Assembly: GCA_019009955.1 (NCBI GenBank)
Contig: CM032229.1
Location: 150,025,501-150,089,500, forward strand
Direction: 5' to 3'
Length of the DNA: 64,000 bases
DNA from: Riptortus pedestris
Taxonomy: Eukaryota; Arthropoda; Insecta; Hemiptera; Alydidae
The position numbers and the translations under genes are program-made. The notes beneath the pieces were generated by a model that worked only from the letters and a program-made list of their open reading frames with translations, was not told where the DNA came from and did not search any database. Of this stretch, positions 58,560-64,000 are shown in pieces; positions within the stretch are counted from its first letter, which is position 1, and each line of letters begins with the position of its first letter.

Positions 58560-58685
58560 ACAATTCAAGAGGTTAAGGAAAAACTTTTTTGATTAGATGA
58601 GGTTTTGATCTCTTTCCTTTGAGGCTGATCCGTTTTTAGGTAGAATATTGTGTTGGCTTAAAGGCTCATCGTTCACTCCTTTTCT

Positions 58686-58720
<35 letters not shown>

Positions 58721-58990
58721 TTCTCTCTCTCACTCACTCACTCACTCACTCACTCACTCTCTCTCTCTCTCTCACTCACTCTCTCACTCTCTCTCTCTTA
58801 TAGTTCCTTTCTCTTCAGCTCTACACTCTAACTCTTTCCTTTATCCTTCCTTTGAAGCATTAACTTTAGCCGACCAAAGTTCAGGGCTTTTCGGCTTCAA
58901 AACTCCGAAGGCATTCACTTTCGACGGGCCACGGCTCATTGTCCGTATCGAATGTGACTGTTTACATAAAACGAGTACTAATCATCGCTT
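58560..58990. promoter_or_regulatory. Candidate regulatory block 5 with (CT)n/(CACT)n core
   Basis: A CT and CACT microsatellite (58682-58800; GAGAG on the minus strand, the GAGA-factor recognition type) lies between two unique complex segments. To the right are GCCGACCAAAGTTCAGGGCT, CGACGGGCCACGGCTCATTG and a Forkhead-type TGTTTACATAAAA near 58957-58969. GAGA-rich cores flanked by complex DNA are seen in arthropod promoters and Polycomb response elements; this remains an inference. Confidence 0.3.
58682..58800. repeat. (CT)n / (CACT)n simple repeat
   Basis: CT units alternate with CACTCACT units, ending CTCTCTCTTATAG. Confidence 0.95.
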
Positions 58991-59443
58991 CTCTACTTTG
59001 GTCTAATACAGAAATCTATTTCGGAAACATAAAAAGTTTCTTGAAAGTTATTCAACGGTTTGAAAAACTAAGTTCAACCATGAACGAAGACATTCCTGAA
59101 CTTACCTGATGGTGGAATGTAAACCAAAAAATCGCAAATTAAATTATGAAAAGCTATAATTTATTAGATTGCTATTAAAAAATTTTTCAAGTGTTCATGG
59201 ATCATTAAATGAAGGAAATGAGGTCATTTCTTTTTTTTTTCTTCTTTTTTTTAATATTACGTAAATCGTCAGTTAACTCTTAATATATAATTGATTGTTG
59301 CCAAACTGGATATTGAAGTTAATTTGGGATTCGTGTAAAACAACAAATGATTATTAATACCGCAATACACTTTTCTCAATGTCTAGTATTTATTTTGCTT
59401 TATCTGTAGAATGACGAGTGACAAGCTCATATTTTCCTGCTAG
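58991..59443. other. A+T-rich unique DNA
   Basis: Nothing is recognised beyond a T-rich run at 59230-59252. Confidence 0.6.
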
Positions 59444-59570
59444 TTTTAAGCAGATTTCACTTAAGGGAAATCAACTATTGAGGACGTACTCATGGCGCGA
59501 TTTTCGAAATTTTTCTTAAAATGTCCATCTATCCTACCTAGGAGATGACGAAAATGAGGTCTGTTCAAAA

Positions 59571-59629
<59 letters not shown>

Positions 59630-60083
59630 GTTTGTTACTGCAATCTGTCTAGCGGTCGCAATATTACCAAACATGATATATAATCGTTTTATACAAAAAG
59701 AAAGATCAAATTCGTTAACGGCAGTTTAGAGGGAGAGAATTTCGAGAATTCTTAATATCTCCGTTATTATGCGTTGGATCATAGAATCGTATAGAACCAA
59801 TCTTATTGCAAATGTAATGTTCTATAAATGTTGTTATGTACATTTTTTCACTATCTTAATTATTAACAGAGATATTTGTATTTTTTAGTTTCCGGTCTTC
59901 AGTAAACCCCCACTCTTACTTATCACATCTTAACAATATTCTATTATGTTATGAAGCACATTATTTGAAGCTCAAATACCAAATATTGTTCTCTTTGAAC
60001 TTTTAGGTTTTGAGATAAATGCAAATACGTGGCGCACGTGGAAAATCTGCTTAGTTACCGCAATCCCTGCGTGACGGACTTTT
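59444..60083 (+). mobile_element. HINE-A copy A24, M-type
   Basis: It starts TTTTAAGCAGATTTCACTTA-AGGGAAATCAACTATTG with an almost complete stem-loop. It ends AAAATCTGCTTAGTTACCGC-AATCCCTGCGTGACGGAC. (TA)n lies at 59572-59625. The G-rich tract is mostly deleted (GGCAGTTTAGAGGGAGAG). The M-type block reads TATTCTATTATGTTATGAAG. Confidence 0.9.
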
Positions 60084-60589
60084 ATTTATACTGACATAAT
60101 TTTAAACTTAGCATTGTAAACGTTTGCTCTGTGGTGGTGAGGCCTAAAGTTCTTTTCTCCGTACCTTAAAATGTTCTATACTTTTACTTGTAACTCTTCT
60201 ATTAACTTTTCTATTATTACACTCTCTTAAGCACAGCCTAAGTTTGAATCATTGGTAACATAGGGCCGTTACAAAGGGAGAAATAGAGATTACTGTCGAT
60301 GGGATGACAACATGGACGATGGACTCTTTTCACATTCAGCTTTCATTAAGTCACATCATATCAAATGTGAAGCTTTCATTTCAAGACTTGTTCTTTCCCT
60401 AATTGCCCACTTCCATCGAGGGGTGATTGGACTTATTTCAAAGTAATTACTACGGACCCTTCAAAATAAGTACGTTCCAACCAATATTTTGTCTAGTTCC
60501 TTTTCCATATAGATTGTGTTGTAGTGGAGGTTTTTCTATTCGGTACTATTTCCTATATATATAAATAGTGAAATAGTAAAACCCGTTGG
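60084..60589. other. Unique DNA
   Basis: No gene or repeat is recognised. Confidence 0.6.
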
Positions 60590-60925
60590 GAGTTTTCTAT
60601 GCCTGTAAAGCCCCCCCCCCCCTTAGGATCTAGGGGTGAGGGCTTTTAGGGCAACATTATCCCTGGGCAAACACTTTTTCATTAGTCCCTTCAAACAAAA
60701 ACTCCACCAACCCTTTAGCCCAGCATCTCGGACCTTTCATGCTGAGGCCAAACTCTGATTAAAAACCTTCAATAAACCCAATGCCCGTCTTACGGCCCTT
60801 AATGGATTAATTAATTGGAAGTTATAGGTCATGTAACATGAAGGCCATTAATAATCTGAATGGCCTCCCGAAATGGATGAAAACGTCTCTCATGCTCCCT
60901 GTAACTTTTAATGGAAATGATTCCA
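60590..60925. promoter_or_regulatory. Candidate conserved non-coding block 6, homeodomain-rich
   Basis: A unique island with a poly-C run (60610-60621). GGCCCTTAATGGATTAATTA-ATTGGAAG (60795-60822) packs four TAAT-type cores. TTATAGGTCATG (about 60822-60833) has a nuclear-receptor half-site. GGCCATTAATAATCTGAATG (60841-60860), TCTGATTAAAAACC and TTTAATGGAAATG follow. The density of homeodomain cores in otherwise complex sequence is the strongest enhancer-like signal in the window. Confidence 0.4.
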
Positions 60926-61015
60926 ACTTTATTTCTATATTTTTCAAAAAAAATAATCCATAGAGGAATACTGTTGAACAAATATTTCGGGGAAAAATTG
61001 TTAAAATAGGAAATG

Positions 61016-61046
<31 letters not shown>

Positions 61047-61142
61047 TGTTGTTGTTTTCGACAGTACTCCTTATGTAAACAGAGGTACAACAGTCATGTA
61101 CAATAGTTTTTTAAATACCTTTAGTCTTGCCCTGAAGGAGAC
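60926..61142. other. A+T-rich DNA with a short (TA)n
   Basis: TA tract at 61017-61042; nothing else is recognised. Confidence 0.6.
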
Positions 61143-61656
61143 ATTTTACAACTCGAGTGAAACGTTTACCCACACGAGCGAAGCGAGTGTGGTAATTTCA
61201 CGAGAGTTGTAAATCATGATCAGATCTAACCGGAATATGAACAAAATTAGGATGTTGTGAAGAATATGAGATGTTGTTGGTAGGTTATAGGCATGGTTGC
61301 GAAAGGTTATAAGCATAGTTATCAAACAACTAGTGATGATTGTGAAGTAGTGCACTTATAAACAAGTGCAGGTTATAAACAAGGAAGGTAATTATTAATG
61401 TATTTAAATTTTAAAATATATTGATCATTTCCACCAATAATTCATTCACATTTCAATTTATTTTGTTAAAATAAATTCTTATAATGTTAAGAAACATTTA
61501 AAAGCATTTAATTTCCAACTTCAAATTATTTTTTAATTTATACTTATTACTAATTAAGAAGGCAATTCACTTTCTTCACTCTATTGCAAAATGTTTCACT
61601 TTCTTCACTCATTTCAGTTTAGTAATATTACCATTATTCAACGATTACAGAAAAAA
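61143..61656 (+). mobile_element. Hairpin-headed element B, copy 2
   Basis: It is clearly related to 1861-2487, sharing ACAACTCGAGTGAAACGTTT, the CACACGAGCGAAGCGAGTG core, GATCAGATCTAACC, the GGTTATAA words, the TTTCACTTTCTTCACTC tail and the end GATTACAGAAAAAAT. Copy 1 has about 55 extra bp after the head (TTCTACTTTTGTCACGAG...) that extend the head hairpin. The small minus frames in both copies are shadows of the repeat. Confidence 0.7.
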
Positions 61657-61815
61657 TAAATATTATCGAAATATTGGAATGAACTAAGATTTTTTCACCA
61701 ACACTGACAAAGACTCCAAAAAACTATATATATATATAAATTAAGATCTCTAGGAGAGAATTCCACTTGGATCTGAGGCCCTGTTATTCATTTCTTTACA
61801 CCTAAAAACGCTTCT
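61657..61815. other. A+T-rich spacer
   Basis: Nothing is recognised besides a short TATATATATA. Confidence 0.6.
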
Positions 61816-61890
61816 TTTTGCAGATTTTCTTTAAGGGGAATCAACTATTTATTGATCGATTTTTCGATTTTATTCAAAATTTTCATCGAA
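61816..61890 (+). mobile_element. HINE-A copy A25, 5' tip only
   Basis: TTTTTGCAGATTTTCTTTAA-GGGGAATCAACTATTTATTG is the terminal stem-loop and start of the next block. After about 70 bp the similarity ends. Confidence 0.6.
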
Positions 61891-62034
61891 AAACCATATA
61901 ATCGAATCCTCGAGGTGCCTAGAATTTTGGGATTATACTTGGAATCATGTAACTGCCGTCCTTACTGAAATAAAACATAGTCTGTCAAAAGATTATAGCC
62001 TGTGTAAAGAATAAATGGCTGAAGTTGTTATTTA

Positions 62035-62130
62035 TTTATTATTAGATAAACAAATAATTATCTTAGGGAAGGGCCGGAGCGCCCCATTGTCATGAAATCA
62101 AAATTAGTCAACAACCAACTGAGCTATAAA
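62035..62130 (-). mobile_element. Possible second tRNA-like SINE fragment
   Basis: On the minus strand TAGCTCAGTTGG (62126-62115) is a perfect tRNA A box, followed by TTGTTGACTAATTTTGATTT-CATGACAATGGGGCGCTCCG. No B box is found, so it is not a tRNA gene. It has a different head from the SINE family S1-S7. Confidence 0.35.
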
Positions 62131-62284
62131 TATAACTTTGAATTACTGAAGTTGTTAAACCTCCTTTAATCTTCATTTCTCCAGTAATAACAAGCCTATG
62201 TAAAAAGAACTTCAAATTTAAGTTGTACATTAGATATTTAGTGTCTTAATTAATCTAAGTGAAAAATCACAGAACTAATAGTTT
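62131..62284. other. A+T-rich spacer
   Basis: Nothing is recognised. Confidence 0.6.
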
Positions 62285-62545
62285 TGATTTCCTGAAAGCT
62301 GAAACCTAATAGAAGGAATTACTTCCTTGATTAACATTCGAGTTAATGAAAAAATATGTCGGACAAGATGAAATTCGCAACAAGATTGGTTATATAACAT
62401 CTTTAGAATATGTCGATTTCTTATTTTATCTTTTATAACCTCCCCCCCCCCATTGGGTCGATTCTGGCCGATAACGAACTCGACCTTTCAAGTAGAAATA
62501 TGAAGTTTGCTTTAAACATCTGTCTCGATATAAAATTCTAAAATC
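62285..62545 (-). mobile_element. HINE-A copy A26, diverged remnant
   Basis: TTTCCTGAAAGCTGAAACCT, GATTAACATTCGAGTTAATG, CAACAAGATTGGTTATATAA, then a C-rich tract and GGGTCGATTCTGGCCGATAA-CGAACTCGACCTTTC follow family order. Both termini are missing. Confidence 0.65.
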
Positions 62546-63284
62546 AAACTCATCTTTTTTTGGCACTTATTTGCTACGATTCGCAAATATTTTCCTTTAA
62601 GCGAAGTAAAGGAAAACGGTAAATACACCTTGGCATAATTAAGTCTAGAAACGTTATTGACGTTTTGACACTATGTTTTCAGTGATACCAATCGCTACAA
62701 GCCAAATGATTAAACCCTTTCGACCAGATTGGTTTACAGTTGAGCAACTCTATCTGAAACGAGAATGAAATCCTTGAAGCTGGAGTGTAGATAGGAAAGG
62801 TAGGGCGATTAATGGAGCTACGTTAAAGATAAAACTCAAAACGATGCAGTGGGTAGTATTTGGTATATTTAGTTCATTAAAAACGCCACTTTATCAACTA
62901 CTTAGATAACAGTTACAGTTCAAAGTAAATCAACAAGAATAACCACTTATTATTTGCACCTAATAAATTGTGAGCTGTTCTGTTATATATGACTAAAGTC
63001 TTTCTTTATTTTTACTTCATTAAAATGTCCCACATTCAAATCTCTTTGCTCGTTTTAATCGAGTCTAAAATTACAACCAAGATATACCTAGTTGTTTCAA
63101 ATTTAAATTCATAAATATTATTTTTAGGGTGTCTGAAGATAAGAAAAAACAGATTGCTTTTTTTAGCATTTTTTATTTTGCCTATTGTAAAACAATAGAA
63201 GGAAGCTAAGGTTTTATATAATTAATCTTGATATTTAAGTTATAAATTTAAATCATCTGGGTCATTGCACAAAACAATATTTTT
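62546..63284. other. A+T-rich unique DNA
   Basis: AGTATTTGGTATATTTAGTTC near 62846-62866 recalls the M/L-type HINE-A block; otherwise nothing is recognised. Confidence 0.5.
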
Positions 63285-63309
63285 TAATGTATGTGTGTTT
63301 GTGTGTGTA

Positions 63310-63403
<94 letters not shown>
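63285..63403. repeat. Compound (TG)n(TA)n(GA)n microsatellite
   Basis: TG units, a long TA tract, then about 22 GA units. The frame at 63291-63479 merely translates it. Confidence 0.95.
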
Positions 63404-63406
<3 letters not shown>

Positions 63407-63639
63407 CGTGGGTATGTATGTGAGTCTGTTTATATTAGGTGTCATTTATGGGATGACGCCTCAAACTAGAGATTTCTGAAAATGCTAAATATATTTTAGC
63501 TGTAAAGGACCGATGAAAGTGTCCCATTCAAAAATTAGAATCTAGCATTCTTGTAGATAGCTATATTGACATATATGTAGATTATATTGTTAATTTAAAA
63601 ACGAAATGTTGAATTCTGGATTTACTCAACAATGAAAAC

Positions 63640-63991
63640 TAATGAAATTAAAAATCTGAGTCTTACCAACTGCAGTTAGTTAAAAACCGTATAGAACTAC
63701 AATTTTCATAAATTAAATTTGCTATCTTATTAGATTTGCTAGATACATTTTTTTGATCCGACTGATTATAGTAAAGTAATTTCCTTTTCCATATTCTATC
63801 TTTCACTGTACATTAAAGCTCAAATATCGAGTTTGGTAACGACCAATAAAAAATATTTGACGAATACACACATAAATTCTAGGGGACCTGATTTTTGTAA
63901 TTTTCACACTGATGGCCACTTGAAGAAATTTTTCAAAATTCCCGTCTGTAGTACATTTTAAACAGGTGATTTCCCTTAGGAGAAATCTGCT
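63640..63991 (-). mobile_element. HINE-A copy A27, diverged, hairpin end lost
   Basis: Blocks TTTTTTGATCCGACTGATTA, CAAATATCGAGTTTGGTAAC-GACCAAT, GGGGACCTGATTTTTGTAAT, CACTTGAAGAAATTTTTCAA and GTGATTTCCCTTAGGAGAAA-TCTGCTGTAGC are in order. It has no (TA)n. The terminal stem-loop is preserved, but the A run is replaced by GTAGC. Confidence 0.75.
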
Positions 63992-64000
63992 GTAGCATAG

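Overview
The window looks like non-coding DNA from an animal nuclear genome, most likely an arthropod; that assignment is an inference from repeat style only. It is strongly A+T-rich, crowded with TA, TG, GA and CT microsatellites, and filled with interspersed repeats: tRNA-derived SINEs, LINE ends, a piggyBac-type miniature element and a Helentron-like family. I found no intact protein-coding gene. The longest open frame is about 112 codons and none is convincing. Frames with runs of Tyr-Ile are translations of (TA)n tracts.

The dominant component is one repeat family, called HINE-A here. I count about 27 recognisable copies covering roughly 15 kb, near 23 percent of the window by hand-made boundaries. 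A complete copy is about 630-910 bp. In the orientation chosen here it starts with AGCAGATTTCCC inside a stem-loop, then has a conserved 100-bp block, a (TA)n tract, a second conserved block, a G-rich tract and a variable block. It ends with the inverted partner GGGAAATCTGCTTAG, a GC-rich hairpin (ACGCAG-CCC-CTGCGT) and GACGGAC, next to a run of T. Asymmetric inverted repeats, a 3' hairpin, an internal microsatellite and no coding capacity match HINEs, the non-autonomous relatives of Helentron rolling-circle transposons (the DINE-1 type). Throughout, strand + for this family means the hairpin end is to the right. Two copies interrupt repeats whose empty versions also lie in the window, at 21.5-22.8 kb and 27.2-28.0 kb.

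Other mobile DNA: a tRNA-derived SINE of about 220 bp (intact at 50.8 and 23.7 kb; split by other insertions at 1.7-2.6 and 27.2-28.0 kb; 3' fragments at 24.6, 37.5 and 44.0 kb); a roughly 500-620-bp hairpin-headed element at 1.9 and 61.1 kb; two decayed LINE ORF2 fragments at 5.7 and 7.2 kb; a 147-bp TTAA-flanked piggyBac-type element at 25.0 kb; a retroposon-like element at 18.45-19.13 kb; a duplicated 200-bp repeat at 35.7 and 38.2 kb; and two large near-perfect palindromes at 36.07-36.35 and 51.80-52.03 kb.

Between repeats lie a few islands of higher G+C and higher complexity that belong to no repeat seen here: 0.90-1.21, 8.10-8.67, 22.81-23.19, 24.69-24.88, 26.16-26.48, 52.29-52.64, 58.56-58.99 and 60.59-60.93 kb. 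The 8.1-8.7 kb island has a CRE, a TATA box and a strong splice donor in the right order for a promoter and 5' non-coding exon. Several others are rich in homeodomain, PBC/Meis, Forkhead, POU and nuclear-receptor half-sites. A plausible reading is a long intron or intergenic span of a developmental gene, but this needs conservation or expression data.
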